Notes under the pieces: model-generated
Told to the model about the DNA's origin: nothing
Databases searched by the model: none
Seen by the model: only the letters and a program-made list of their open reading frames with translations
Shown: one piece after another, positions 25,840-35,376 of the stretch
Position numbering within the stretch: position 1 is the stretch's first letter
Layout: every line of letters starts with the position of its first letter
Origin: CAZSNT01 sp964607765
GTDB taxonomy: Bacteria > Verrucomicrobiota > Lentisphaeria > Oligosphaerales > JABHEG01
DNA: 64,000 bases
Assembly (NCBI GenBank): GCA_964607765.1
Contig: CAZSNT010000014.1
Coordinates: 1 to 64,000 of the forward strand
Reading direction: 5' to 3'
Translations under genes and position numbers: made by a program

Positions 25840-27642
25840 CTACTTCATGGCCTTCTCCAGCTCTTCGGGGGTGATGGTGCCGTCATCGCCTCCCCATCGG
25901 TTGAAGTTCTTCAATTGCTGCTCTTCGATAAACGGCACGCCCTTCTTCTTTGTCGACTCGCGCCCCCAGGCAAACCACTCGTCCCGGGTCACCTTGCCGT
26001 CCCTGTTGTTGTCCAGCTTCGCAAACCACTGGCCGGTCTCTGTCCTTCTGACCGGGGGCGGCAGGGCGTCCAGGCCGCGCATGTCGAGCATCTGCCGGAC
26101 CAGGGACTGCTTGGTCTCGGCGTGCTCGGGCGATGCGGCCAGATTCGTCCATTCGTGGGGATCGGACGTGTGGTCGTAGAGCTCTTCCTTGCCGTTGTTG
26201 TAGACGATGTAGCGCCACCGTTCCGTCCGGATCGAGTAGTGCTGCCGGTCCGCTCCCCAGCCAGCCCACTCACCGGCAAAGACCGTGGTGAGGGCGCCGT
26301 CGGGACCGTCCCATTCCCCGGACTCCGGATCCTCGAGAAACGGCCGTAGGCTGTGGCCGTCAAGCGGCTTGCCCCTGTCGTCCTTGCGCGTGTCCCCAGC
26401 CAGCCCGCACAGGTCGACCAGCGTGGGGTATAGATCGATCAACGACACGGGGTGGCCCGCTATGCCCCCGGGCACGGTGACGCCGCGCGCGCGGACGATG
26501 AACGGGACGCGGCAGACATCCTCCCACAGGGCCCACTTGAAGAGGTAGTCCTTCTGGCCCATTTGCCAACCGTGGTCGCTAGTCAGAACGACGATCGTGT
26601 TGTCCTTGAGCCGGCTGTTGTCGAGTGCGTCCACGACCCGGCCGATGCAGTCGTCCACCGCGGTCACGCATGCCAGGTAGGCCTGTGTGAACGTCTTCAG
26701 AGCCGTCTCCCGGTCCGGATACGAGGCTACCAGTTCGCGGTACAGCCAGGGCCCCCGCGACCTCTCGTGGTAGAAGTCCTTGAAGTGCGTGTCGTCAGCG
26801 TCGTCGAGCTTCATGACGGGAAGCTCGAGTGACTCGAGCGGATACATGTCGAAGTACTTCTGCGGGACATGCAGCGGCGTGTGCGGGCGGACAAACCCGA
26901 CGGCCAGGAAGAAGGGGGTATCGCTGTCTTCCTTCGCGAACTGCCGGATCCGGTCCGCCGCCCAGACAGCGTTGCGTTCATCGGGGGTCGGGTCGCGGTC
27001 GTCCGGCGTGTTGTAGCGCAACGGCTCCACGTGTCCCCACTTGCCGGATATCCACCCGCTTTGGGGATCGTCGTCATCCGCATACGGGACATTGTCCAGC
27101 GAGGCGTAGGAACCGTCGGTCTGGCCGATCGTCCGGAAGGGGTGCGGGACATCGGGATGGGCTACGCGGCTCTTGCCGTCAAACGCAAACGGCCCGTAGT
27201 CGGCCTTGTGGGCGTACTCGTCCCACAACTCGGGCAGGCCGTGATGCATCACTTTGCCGGAACCGACCGTGCGGTAGCCGTTGGCCCGGAGGTGCTCCGA
27301 CAGGGTCCGCGAATTCCCGGGCACCTCGTTCTTGTGCCAGTCCTTGCCGATGAAGTGCCCCGAAGTATGCGGATGGAGTCCGCACATGAAGCTGGGGCGC
27401 GACGGGGCGCAGAGCGGGTTATTGCTGTAGCAGCGGGAGAACGACACGCCGCTGCCCGCCAGCTTATCCATGTGCGGGGTCTTCGCCTGCGCGTGTCCGC
27501 CCATGTGCCCGACGTAGTCGTTCAGGTCGTCACAGACGATCAGTACGACGTTCATCCGCCGGGCCGGATTGGGCTTGGCCGATGCGGCAGCCCCCGTAAC
27601 CAGCAGCAGCGCGGCCATGCCGTACTCAATTGTGTGTCTCAT
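25840..27642 (-). CDS. Secreted sulfatase with C-terminal EF-hands
   Basis: This 600-residue protein has a signal peptide (about 1-22), the metal motif IVCDDLNDY (Asp38-Asp39), formylglycine signature CAPSR (Cys78) and SDHGWQMG. It looks like the iduronate-2-sulfatase/choline-sulfatase-like branch. The C-terminus (about 535-600) adds an EF-hand-like calcium module: NRDGKVTRDEW, then a second loop GGDDGTITPEEL. AGGA precedes the ATG. The EF-hand tail is frequent in secreted PVC sulfatases. A broken copy of this tail lies at 39133-39255. Confidence 0.93.
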   Translation of the reverse strand: MRHTIEYGMAALLLVTGAAASAKPNPARRMNVVLIVCDDLNDYVGHMGGHAQAKTPHMDKLAGSGVSFSRCYSNNPLCAPSRPSFMCGLHPHTSGHFIGKDWHKNEVPGNSRTLSEHLRANGYRTVGSGKVMHHGLPELWDEYAHKADYGPFAFDGKSRVAHPDVPHPFRTIGQTDGSYASLDNVPYADDDDPQSGWISGKWGHVEPLRYNTPDDRDPTPDERNAVWAADRIRQFAKEDSDTPFFLAVGFVRPHTPLHVPQKYFDMYPLESLELPVMKLDDADDTHFKDFYHERSRGPWLYRELVASYPDRETALKTFTQAYLACVTAVDDCIGRVVDALDNSRLKDNTIVVLTSDHGWQMGQKDYLFKWALWEDVCRVPFIVRARGVTVPGGIAGHPVSLIDLYPTLVDLCGLAGDTRKDDRGKPLDGHSLRPFLEDPESGEWDGPDGALTTVFAGEWAGWGADRQHYSIRTERWRYIVYNNGKEELYDHTSDPHEWTNLAASPEHAETKQSLVRQMLDMRGLDALPPPVRRTETGQWFAKLDNNRDGKVTRDEWFAWGRESTKKKGVPFIEEQQLKNFNRWGGDDGTITPEELEKAMK

Positions 27643-27750
27643 GGTTTTTCCTGTGCTCCTGTGCCGTTCGTTTCTTTTCTACTTCCCCCAATGCTATTAA
27701 CTCTCTCCCATCGGAGGACTTCTGCTGCGCTCTATCGGACCGACCCAACG

Positions 27751-27834
27751 ATTAGGGCGAAGGATTAGGGCGAAAGATCAGGGGCACACCCTCCCAAACC
27801 CTAATCTTTCCCCCTATTCTTTTGCCCTAATCTC
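27751..27834. repeat. Inverted array of 13-bp ATTAGGGCGAAAG units
   Basis: Units ATTAGGGCGAAGG and ATTAGGGCGAAAG at 27751-27776 face reverse-complement units at 27797-27834, with a loop of about 15-20 bp. The same unit builds the element at 47703-47847. It lies upstream of the 25840-27642 sulfatase and may also form a strong hairpin in RNA. Confidence 0.7.
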
Positions 27835-27916
27835 TTGCGGACAGTACCAGCGTGACCGTGCGGCGGGCAGTCAGAACACGCCAGTGTGCACGCTCCACAG
27901 AAAGTTGATAGCATTG

Positions 27917-29302
27917 CTACTTCCCCACCCCCATCGTCTCCGCCAACGCCGCCTTCAGCTTAGCCTTCGTCTCCGCGTACGCCGCGTTCCCGGCGAGGTT
28001 GGTCCACTCGTTCGGATCATTGGCGTGATCGTACAGTTCCTCGCCGCTCTTCTTCGAGATGTAGCGCCAGCGCTCGGTCCGCAGCGTGTTGCCCCACTTC
28101 GACCAGGTCACGGCCGGGTGATCCCACTCGACGTCCGGGTTCTCCAGTACCGGAACGAAGCTGCGGCCATACAAGCCGTCCTTCTGCGGAAGCCCCGCGA
28201 GTTCGATCAGCGTCGGGTACAGATCGATCAGGTTGACCGGACGGGTCGTGCGTCCCGGCGCCATGCCCGGCACCTTCACGATGAGCGGCATGCGTGCGGT
28301 TTCTTCCCATAGAGTGGACTTCTTGTAGCGCATTTTCTCGCCGACGTGCCACCCGTGGTCGCTCCACAGCACGACGATGGTGTTGTCCTTGTAGGGGCTC
28401 TTCTCCAGCGCATCCAGGAGCACGCCCACACAGTCGTCCGCATAGGCTATGTTCGCCAGGTATGCCCAGACCACTTCTTCGCGCAGGCCCTTCTCTTTCG
28501 CCTCCTGGTACTCGCTGGTAGGACCGCCCTTGGTGTCGGAGAAGTCATCGTCCTTGATCGGCGGCAGCTTGATGCTGTCCAGGTCAAAGCGGGCGTAGTA
28601 CTCGGCCGGAACGATCCACGGCAGGTGCGGGCGGAAAATGCCGCAGGCCAGGAAGAAAGGGGTGGGGATCTTCTTCTCGGCGGCATCGGTCAGCCACTGC
28701 GCTGCCCAAAGCGCGTTCTGGTAGTCCCGGGTCAGCTCTTTCGGCTGCATGGTCGACTTCCACTCGATCCGAGGCTTCATGACGAACGAGAGACCGTTGT
28801 CGATTTTGATGTCCTTGTAGGGGGTCATGTCGGTCAGTTGATCCGCGGGGACCTTGATCCTGTCCTTCTTCTGGTCGCTCATGATGTCCCACGATTGCGG
28901 GTCCAGGCCGGCGTGATGGAAGATCTTGCCGCGTGCCAGCGACGTGTAGCCGTGATCGCTGAAATAGCGCGGGATCATCACCGCGTCTCTCAGTACGGCG
29001 TTCTTCCTCATCTCCTCATGGTTGGTGTAGAGTCCGGAGACGTGAGGCGGAATGCCGCTCATCAGCGCGGATCGCGACGGATTGCAGGCCACGCCGGCGC
29101 ACTGAGCATTCTCGAACACCATTCCCTGCGCCGCCAGGCGGTCCAGGTTCGGCGTCTTTGTCTGCGGATGCCCGCCAAGGAACCCGACCCAGTCATTCAG
29201 GTCGTCGATGGCAATGAAAAGGACATTGGGCTTCTGCGGTGCTGCCGAAACGGCCGCCGCCAGCAGCAGGGAGGCCAGGGCGTGCGTGATTGCTTGTCTC
29301 AT
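27917..29302 (-). CDS. Secreted sulfatase
   Basis: The 461-residue protein has a signal peptide (about 1-21), IAIDDLNDW, formylglycine signature CNPSR (Cys73) and WSDHGWHVGEK. It is close in type to iduronate-2-sulfatase-like enzymes and lacks the EF-hand tail of its neighbour. The ATG overlaps the stop of the upstream propeller gene (ATGA, 29299-29302). The two are therefore translationally coupled and probably act on the same polymer. Confidence 0.93.
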   Translation of the reverse strand: MRQAITHALASLLLAAAVSAAPQKPNVLFIAIDDLNDWVGFLGGHPQTKTPNLDRLAAQGMVFENAQCAGVACNPSRSALMSGIPPHVSGLYTNHEEMRKNAVLRDAVMIPRYFSDHGYTSLARGKIFHHAGLDPQSWDIMSDQKKDRIKVPADQLTDMTPYKDIKIDNGLSFVMKPRIEWKSTMQPKELTRDYQNALWAAQWLTDAAEKKIPTPFFLACGIFRPHLPWIVPAEYYARFDLDSIKLPPIKDDDFSDTKGGPTSEYQEAKEKGLREEVVWAYLANIAYADDCVGVLLDALEKSPYKDNTIVVLWSDHGWHVGEKMRYKKSTLWEETARMPLIVKVPGMAPGRTTRPVNLIDLYPTLIELAGLPQKDGLYGRSFVPVLENPDVEWDHPAVTWSKWGNTLRTERWRYISKKSGEELYDHANDPNEWTNLAGNAAYAETKAKLKAALAETMGVGK

Positions 29303-32154
29303 GGATTCTCCTTTACTCGTGGGGCGGCGTTGCCGGCAAGGCCGCCCTCGAACTCGATGTCGACGAAACGGAAAAGTCCGAGCGGCACGTCGATGGCCCT
29401 GCCGCTAAGGGTCTCGCCGCTGAGGACATCGGTCATGCGGACGGGTTTCACGGTGTGGAGACTGATTTCTGCTGTTTTCGCACTCGGATTGATGTAGCCG
29501 CTGTCGATCAGGGTCAGGCGCAGGTGTTTCGGCGCGGTCTGCGCGCAGACCCACGCGACACCGCCCGACACGGTCAGCGGGAGCTTGGCGGCGCCGGCCT
29601 CGATGTCGGTCTTGATCGTCTCGTGGTACGTGTTGGCAGCAAAGGTCTCGGAGCCGTCGGCGGAGAAGTACTTGCGTCCATCGCTGATGTATTCCTTGAG
29701 GATGTTGCGGTACAGGGGATGCAGATGGTCTGCCAGCTTGCCGCGAGGAGCATCCGGATCGGCGAACGTGCCGTGCTGAGGCGGCGTAATCATGACCAGA
29801 CCGTGCTCGTAGGGCGGCAGGTAGTTGAGGCGGCGGTCCTTGACGCCGGCGGCATAGCGGGAAAAATCCCACTCGGTGTTGGGCGCGCCCGGCCAAGTCC
29901 CGTTGAGACGGTTGAAGACCAGGGGATTCGCGTCCTCCTCTTCCTGATTGAAGAAAGTCAGCCACTTGACGTTGTTGCCGGAATCAAGGTAGTCTTTGTC
30001 CGGCTCGGTCATACTGAGGTGAACCGGGCTGAAACTGACAATTTCACGCCGCACGGGCACATACAGAGCGCCTTTGGCAATCAGCTCATACAGGATGCTG
30101 AAGTACTCCTGATCGACGGGGTAGTTGTTCTGGTACGTGGCCCCGCAGGCGATGTTGTAGACCTGGGTGCGCAGGAAGTGGTTGGGCAACATCTGGTGAG
30201 AGTGCTGTCGCAGGCGGTCGAAGCTGGGGTTGTCCCGGGCACATCGTGTGCCCCATTGGTTGGTTGCGCCGCTGGCCCATATCCCCATGCGACCGGCAAT
30301 GCTCTGCTCCATGGTCTTGTCGGTCGTCTCTTCCATCGACGGCACAAACACATCGGCGAATTCACCGGAAAGCAGGCGCGACCAGAGCGGCAGGTAGACA
30401 ATCGCCTGCCAGAAGGCGTGCTTGGTGCGCACATATAGCTGGGTGTTCCTGTCCTGCCCATACTCGGCAATCGGGTAGATGTGGTCCCTGAGGACCATGG
30501 CGAAATCATCACTGTAGCCCTCGAGTTCGGGGTAGATGAAGACGGATTTCTTCCCCTTGGCCCCGTCCATGATCTTCCTCATGGTATTCAGACTGTAGAA
30601 GTGGGGGTCGTTGCCGTGTCCACCCCAGAACGCAACACCCTTGCGGTCGGTGCTGTAGAGCGGGCGGATCATATCCAGCGCCTCTTCTTGACTCAGCACA
30701 TACTCGCGGCGCCTGTCGCGTTTCTTTCGGTACAGTTCGCTGGCCATGGTGCTCCGATCCCAGTTCTCGACCTTCGGCATCCATTTGCCGTTGAGGAAGA
30801 TGGGGCTGCCGCAAGTTGCCTCCAGCTCCATCGCCAGCTTCTCGACATCGCCTTTCAGGCTTTCGGACATGAAGTAAACAGGCTTGGGTGCGCGTTCGTG
30901 GGCAGGCCGAACGAAGCGCTTGAGCTGCTGACGAGCAATCGCCGTGTTATCGAGCATCGCCTTGAGCTTGCCCTTCGGCTTCATGTCGGTGAAGTCGTTC
31001 TTCCATCCCGGCACGCTGGGATCGATCACGTGAACACAACTGCCGCCGCTCTGTGCGCTGCCCAGCAGGATCCTGCCTGTGTGCGGATCCCTCCACAGGT
31101 CGTTGTAGGAGTAGCCATTGGTCAGGAACTCCAGTTTCTCCAGGTCGAAGTGCGGTTCTGAGAGGATCAGGCGAGACCCGAATGCGGTCAGGCACCGTCG
31201 TTCGCCGGCTTCAGCATCGTCATAGCTGACGGTCTGGGCGACACGGTATCCATTGCCGTCGATCCTCTTCCGCAGCTTGGACAACTCCAGGAGGCGCTGA
31301 GTGTAGTCTTTCAAGTCGACTCTGATCGCGACGGAGCTGCTGATGGTATAGCTGGTTCCCAGCGTGACCTCGTCGATGCCATCTCCATCGAGGTCGCTGA
31401 TCGCCACATCTCCGATGGCCTTCCGGCACTTCAGCGTGTCGATAACGTTGAAAGGTCTATCGGCAAGTGGCTCGAACAGATAGATCTCGCCCGAGCCGGA
31501 ATTGCTGTTGTGGGCACCGTGGACAAAGAGGGCCTGCTTCCCGCCTGCGACCCGCACGGGTCGGAGGAAGTTGGCGATGTGCAGACCGGCCTGGGGGAGT
31601 TTCTTCTTGCTGCCCTTCAGGTGGCCGGTCCAGGGCTGGGCTACTGAGTAGGTCTTGGAGGCAATGGTCTTCAGGCGCTGTCCTTCTGCATTCAGGTAAT
31701 GGATGTTCATGTCGTAACCGCCGCAGACCACGTATGGGACGCCCCGGCGGCTGACGGAACACACCGCATTCAGCGGCGCGTCACTGGTATTGAAGGTCCA
31801 GAGCAACCTGCCAAGGCGGTCCAGGCAGTAGAGACTGCCGTCGGCATTCGCGGCCAGAATCTCATCGTCCCCGTCGCCGGTGATGTCGGCACACCAGAGG
31901 TCACGGTTCATGAAGCCGGAGAGGGGGTTCCGCCAGAGCTCCCTGCCGTCATGGGTTATGGCCAGGACAGTGCCCTCATAGCTGCTGCCAATGACGACGG
32001 AACGGCCATCGATCCGGGCCGCTCGGACCTTGCTGATAGTGCGACCCGTCTCGATGCTTGTCAGTCCTCTCGCCCCGATGCGGGGGAGCCCTACGCAGGA
32101 CGTGACAGCCAGAGCGAGAATCGAGGCAAAGATGGTTCTGAGAGTACTTGTCAT
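29299..32154 (-). CDS. Large beta-propeller lipoprotein, possible lambda-carrageenase-like enzyme
   Basis: From ATG 32154 (951 residues) the N-terminus is a lipoprotein or signal peptide (ALAVTSC). Residues about 30-400 form propeller blades with VCBS/FG-GAP-type loops (DITGDGDDEILAANADG, DLDGDGIDEVTLG). The C-terminal half is a large conserved domain (FWGGHGNDPHF, VRTKHAFW, GEFADVFVP). The two-part architecture and length of about 940 residues resemble lambda-carrageenase (GH150). That assignment is from memory of the architecture and is unproven. It is the middle gene of a run 34981-27917: 22 bp after its paralogue, overlapping the sulfatase by 4 nt. About 390 bp of its 3' part is nearly identical to the paralogue. 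Confidence 0.7.
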   Translation of the reverse strand: MTSTLRTIFASILALAVTSCVGLPRIGARGLTSIETGRTISKVRAARIDGRSVVIGSSYEGTVLAITHDGRELWRNPLSGFMNRDLWCADITGDGDDEILAANADGSLYCLDRLGRLLWTFNTSDAPLNAVCSVSRRGVPYVVCGGYDMNIHYLNAEGQRLKTIASKTYSVAQPWTGHLKGSKKKLPQAGLHIANFLRPVRVAGGKQALFVHGAHNSNSGSGEIYLFEPLADRPFNVIDTLKCRKAIGDVAISDLDGDGIDEVTLGTSYTISSSVAIRVDLKDYTQRLLELSKLRKRIDGNGYRVAQTVSYDDAEAGERRCLTAFGSRLILSEPHFDLEKLEFLTNGYSYNDLWRDPHTGRILLGSAQSGGSCVHVIDPSVPGWKNDFTDMKPKGKLKAMLDNTAIARQQLKRFVRPAHERAPKPVYFMSESLKGDVEKLAMELEATCGSPIFLNGKWMPKVENWDRSTMASELYRKKRDRRREYVLSQEEALDMIRPLYSTDRKGVAFWGGHGNDPHFYSLNTMRKIMDGAKGKKSVFIYPELEGYSDDFAMVLRDHIYPIAEYGQDRNTQLYVRTKHAFWQAIVYLPLWSRLLSGEFADVFVPSMEETTDKTMEQSIAGRMGIWASGATNQWGTRCARDNPSFDRLRQHSHQMLPNHFLRTQVYNIACGATYQNNYPVDQEYFSILYELIAKGALYVPVRREIVSFSPVHLSMTEPDKDYLDSGNNVKWLTFFNQEEEDANPLVFNRLNGTWPGAPNTEWDFSRYAAGVKDRRLNYLPPYEHGLVMITPPQHGTFADPDAPRGKLADHLHPLYRNILKEYISDGRKYFSADGSETFAANTYHETIKTDIEAGAAKLPLTVSGGVAWVCAQTAPKHLRLTLIDSGYINPSAKTAEISLHTVKPVRMTDVLSGETLSGRAIDVPLGLFRFVDIEFEGGLAGNAAPRVKENP

Positions 32155-32176
32155 TTTAGTTGGTGAATGGCCCATT

Positions 32177-34981
32177 TCACAGGGCCTCCTCAAGCTCAAT
32201 ATCGATGAAGCGGAACATCCCGCAGGACACGGGAACGGTGACCTGTTGGGGGTTGGCGGGGGAAATGGTCTCCTTGCTCAGGAGGTCGGTCATCTTCGCG
32301 GGGGTCACCATGTGGAACGCGACCGTTGCGGTCTTGGCGGTCGGGTTGACATAACCGCTGTCGATCAGGGTCAGGCGCAGGTGTTTCGGGGCGGTCTGCG
32401 CGCAGACCCACGCGACACCGCCCGACACGCTCAGCGGGAGCTTGGTGGCGCCGGCCTCGATGTCGGTCTTGATCGTCTCGTGGTACGTGTTGGCGGCAAA
32501 GGTCTCGGAGCCGTCGGCGGAGAAGTACTTGCGTCCATCGCTGATGTATTCCTTGAGGATGTTGCGGTACAGGGGATGCAGATGGTCTGCCAGCTTGCCG
32601 CGAGGAGCATCCGGATCGGCGAACGTGCCGTGCTGAGGCGGCGTAATCATGACCAGACCGTGCTCGTAGGGCGGCAGGTAGTTGAGGCGGCGGTCCTTGA
32701 CGCCGGCGGCATAGCGGGAAAAATCCCACTCGGTGTTGGGCGCGCCCGGCCAGGTGCCGTTGAGGCGGTTGAAGACCAGGGGATTGGCGTCTTCGTCCTG
32801 CTGGATGTAGAAGGTCATCCACTTGATGTTGTTGCCGGTATCGAGGAAGCGCGCGTCCGGCTCAATCATGCTCAGATGGACGGGCGACAGGCTGACCAGT
32901 TCGTTGCGGCTCGGCACATAGATCGCGCCTTTCGCGACCAGCTCCCAGAGGAGGCTCATGTACGGCTGATCCACGGGGAAGTTGTTCAGGTAGGTGGCAC
33001 CGCAGGAGATGTTGTAGACCATCTGCCGCAGGAAGTGGTTGGGCAGCATCTGGTGGGAGTGCTGCCGGGTGCGGTCGAAGCTGGTGTTGTCGCGGGCACA
33101 GCGAGCACCCCACTGGTTGACCGAGCCGCTGCTCCAGAGCCCGACGCGGGAGGCCACGCTCAGCTCCATGGACTTGTCGGTGGTCTCTTCCAGTGCCGGG
33201 ACGAAGACATCGGCAAACTCACCGGATACCAGCCGCGACCACATGGGCAGGTAGACGATGCCATTCCAGAACGCGTGCTTGGTGCGGACGAAGATGCTGG
33301 CGCCCGTGAGCTGGGCGTGGCCGGCCATTGGGTAGATGTGGTTCTCCATGACCCACGCGAAGTGCTCGTCGTGAGCCTCCAGCTCGGGGTAGATGGTCAC
33401 CAGCTTCTTGTCGTGGGCCGCCGCGATATCGAATAGCCGCTTCTGTGTTCTCAGGCTGGTGAGAAACGGGTCGTTACCGTGTCCGCCCCAGTAGGCCACG
33501 CCGTTCGATTCCTTGATGACGGGCTCGAAGTTCTCGACAAACTCGTCGCTGGTCCACAGGTACCTCTTCAGCATGCGGCCGTCGCGCTTCTTCTCATAGA
33601 CCGGATCGAAGCCGGTCCGATCGACCTTCTCGACCGTGTACGAGGGGCGCCCAGTGAAGAAGACGGGCGAGTCGTATTGCGTCTCGATCGCCTCGATCAG
33701 CTTGTCGGCGCCGTGCTTGCGGCTCTCGCTCATGAAGTAGACCGGAGGCACCGCCTTTTCCCAGGACGGCTTGGCGAAGCTCTCCAGTCGCTCGCGGGTC
33801 GCGGCGGAATTCTCGAGGATCGTGGCGATTTTCCCGGGCGGCTGCAGGGCGGCGTAGTCGGCTTTCCAGCCCGGGTTATCCAGATCGATCAGGTGCACGC
33901 AACTGCCGCCGCTTTGGGCGCTGGCCAGGATGATGCGATTGCGGCCTTTGGACTTCCACATGTCGTTGTAGGAATAGCGGCCGGCCAGCACCTCGGCCTT
34001 CTTCGGGTCGGCGGTGGACAAATCAGTGGGCAAGAGGATAACGCGAGCCCCGAAGAGCACGAAGAGTCTCTGCTCCTTACCGTCCCGGACCAGTTCCGGC
34101 TGCGCCACGCGGTAGCCGAACCAATCGATCGTCCGGCCAACCTGGGCGAGTTCGAGCTTGTGATGCTCGCCGGCTGTCGTCAGGGCGCTGACGTGAGCCT
34201 TCTGGATCATACTGGTACTGCCGGCGAGGAACTCCTGGTTACCGTCGCCGTTCAGGTCCGCCACGCGCAACTCGCCAAAGCTGTCTCTGATCCTGGCCGT
34301 CTGCTTGTACGGTTTCTCGGCCAGCGGCTCGAAGAGGTAGAGGCGCCCGGCCGCGCTGGTGCTCCAGATGGCCGCATGCACAGCCAGGGCTTCAGTTCCG
34401 TCGGCACGGGTGAAGGGGCGGATGAAATTGGCGACGTGTCGGTAGTATTCCGGCAGGTGGATGCGGTTCTTGCCCCACGGTCGCTCCAGCGAGTAACGCC
34501 GCGAATCGACCGTCTTGATCAGCTCCCCTTCCGCCGAGACGTAGTACATGCACGTGTCGTAGCTTCCGCAGACTACGTAGGGGACGCCGTCCTTGCTGAC
34601 CGTGCAGACAGCATTCATCGGGGCATCGTTCTGCCTGAAAGTCCAGAGCAGCCGGCCCCCGGAATCGAGGCAGTAGACAGAACCGTCAGCATTGGCTGCG
34701 AGAGTCTCGTCGTTGCCGTCGCCAGTGATGTCACCGCACCAGAGATCATGGTTCATGGTGCCGGAAAGGGCGTTCTCCCAAAGCCGCGTCCCGTCGTCTC
34801 CAAGAGCCAGGACCGTGCCTTCATAGCTGCTTCCCACGATGCAGGTTTGGTCTCCCCGCACAGCTGTCCGCACCTTCATGATGGTGTATCCGGTGTCGAT
34901 GCTCGTGATCGCGCTGGACGAGTCTGCAGCGAGCATCCGCGCGCCCATCGCCATGATCATCATCAGGGAAGTAGCTCTCAT
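32177..34981 (-). CDS. Large secreted beta-propeller protein, paralogue of the downstream gene
   Basis: ATG 34981 (934 residues) has AGGTGAG six bases upstream and a signal peptide. The architecture equals that of 29299-32154: propeller blades with DITGDGNDETLAANADG and DLNGDGNQEFLAG, followed by the same C-terminal domain (YWGGHGNDPF, VRTKHAFW, GEFADVFVP, HQMLPNHFL). Overall the pair is clearly diverged, except for one block of near identity (32360-32750). It is the first gene of the likely operon with its paralogue and a sulfatase. A glycan-cleaving role (GH150-like) is a hypothesis based on architecture and neighbours. Confidence 0.7.
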   Translation of the reverse strand: MRATSLMMIMAMGARMLAADSSSAITSIDTGYTIMKVRTAVRGDQTCIVGSSYEGTVLALGDDGTRLWENALSGTMNHDLWCGDITGDGNDETLAANADGSVYCLDSGGRLLWTFRQNDAPMNAVCTVSKDGVPYVVCGSYDTCMYYVSAEGELIKTVDSRRYSLERPWGKNRIHLPEYYRHVANFIRPFTRADGTEALAVHAAIWSTSAAGRLYLFEPLAEKPYKQTARIRDSFGELRVADLNGDGNQEFLAGSTSMIQKAHVSALTTAGEHHKLELAQVGRTIDWFGYRVAQPELVRDGKEQRLFVLFGARVILLPTDLSTADPKKAEVLAGRYSYNDMWKSKGRNRIILASAQSGGSCVHLIDLDNPGWKADYAALQPPGKIATILENSAATRERLESFAKPSWEKAVPPVYFMSESRKHGADKLIEAIETQYDSPVFFTGRPSYTVEKVDRTGFDPVYEKKRDGRMLKRYLWTSDEFVENFEPVIKESNGVAYWGGHGNDPFLTSLRTQKRLFDIAAAHDKKLVTIYPELEAHDEHFAWVMENHIYPMAGHAQLTGASIFVRTKHAFWNGIVYLPMWSRLVSGEFADVFVPALEETTDKSMELSVASRVGLWSSGSVNQWGARCARDNTSFDRTRQHSHQMLPNHFLRQMVYNISCGATYLNNFPVDQPYMSLLWELVAKGAIYVPSRNELVSLSPVHLSMIEPDARFLDTGNNIKWMTFYIQQDEDANPLVFNRLNGTWPGAPNTEWDFSRYAAGVKDRRLNYLPPYEHGLVMITPPQHGTFADPDAPRGKLADHLHPLYRNILKEYISDGRKYFSADGSETFAANTYHETIKTDIEAGATKLPLSVSGGVAWVCAQTAPKHLRLTLIDSGYVNPTAKTATVAFHMVTPAKMTDLLSKETISPANPQQVTVPVSCGMFRFIDIELEEAL

Positions 34982-35376
34982 TTGCATCTCACCTTTTCGT
35001 CGCCCACTTCCTGCCATCCTGTCGCGTATGTTTGAGCCCTGCAACCGCATCCACGGAGGTCGGAGCCCCCAAACGAGCGAGCTACCCGTTCCGGGTCAGC
35101 GTAGTTGATGGTGCGCCGGACGATTTCTCTCGATGTCATCGTTCGTATTCCTCTCGGTCGACCAGGTACTGCTTACTCTATGTAGCCGATGCCCCCCATC
35201 CAATGATCAATTGGTGACAAAACCAATCCATGTGTGATCATGGACGATCAGCCTTGTGTCATGCAGGTGTAACGTCATCAGGAGCAGCGACAGTGGCTCG
35301 GACGAGCCCCCGGCAGAGGGAAGGGGCGCGGCCCGGGACGCCCCGCACCACACGTCGGTCAAGCGGGCACGCCCTC
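34982..35376. other. Probable promoter region of the propeller-sulfatase operon
   Basis: About 395 bp separate the end of the 35377 sulfatase from the first propeller gene. The part around 35190-35250 is less GC-rich and contains the palindromic TGATCAATTG/TGATCATGG region. No motif can be assigned with confidence and no gene is visible. Confidence 0.35.

Noticed and set aside
27751..27834. Simple transcription terminator only
   Set aside because: The same 13-bp unit recurs inside an element with terminal repeats at 47703-47847, so it is more than a local terminator, though it may act as one.
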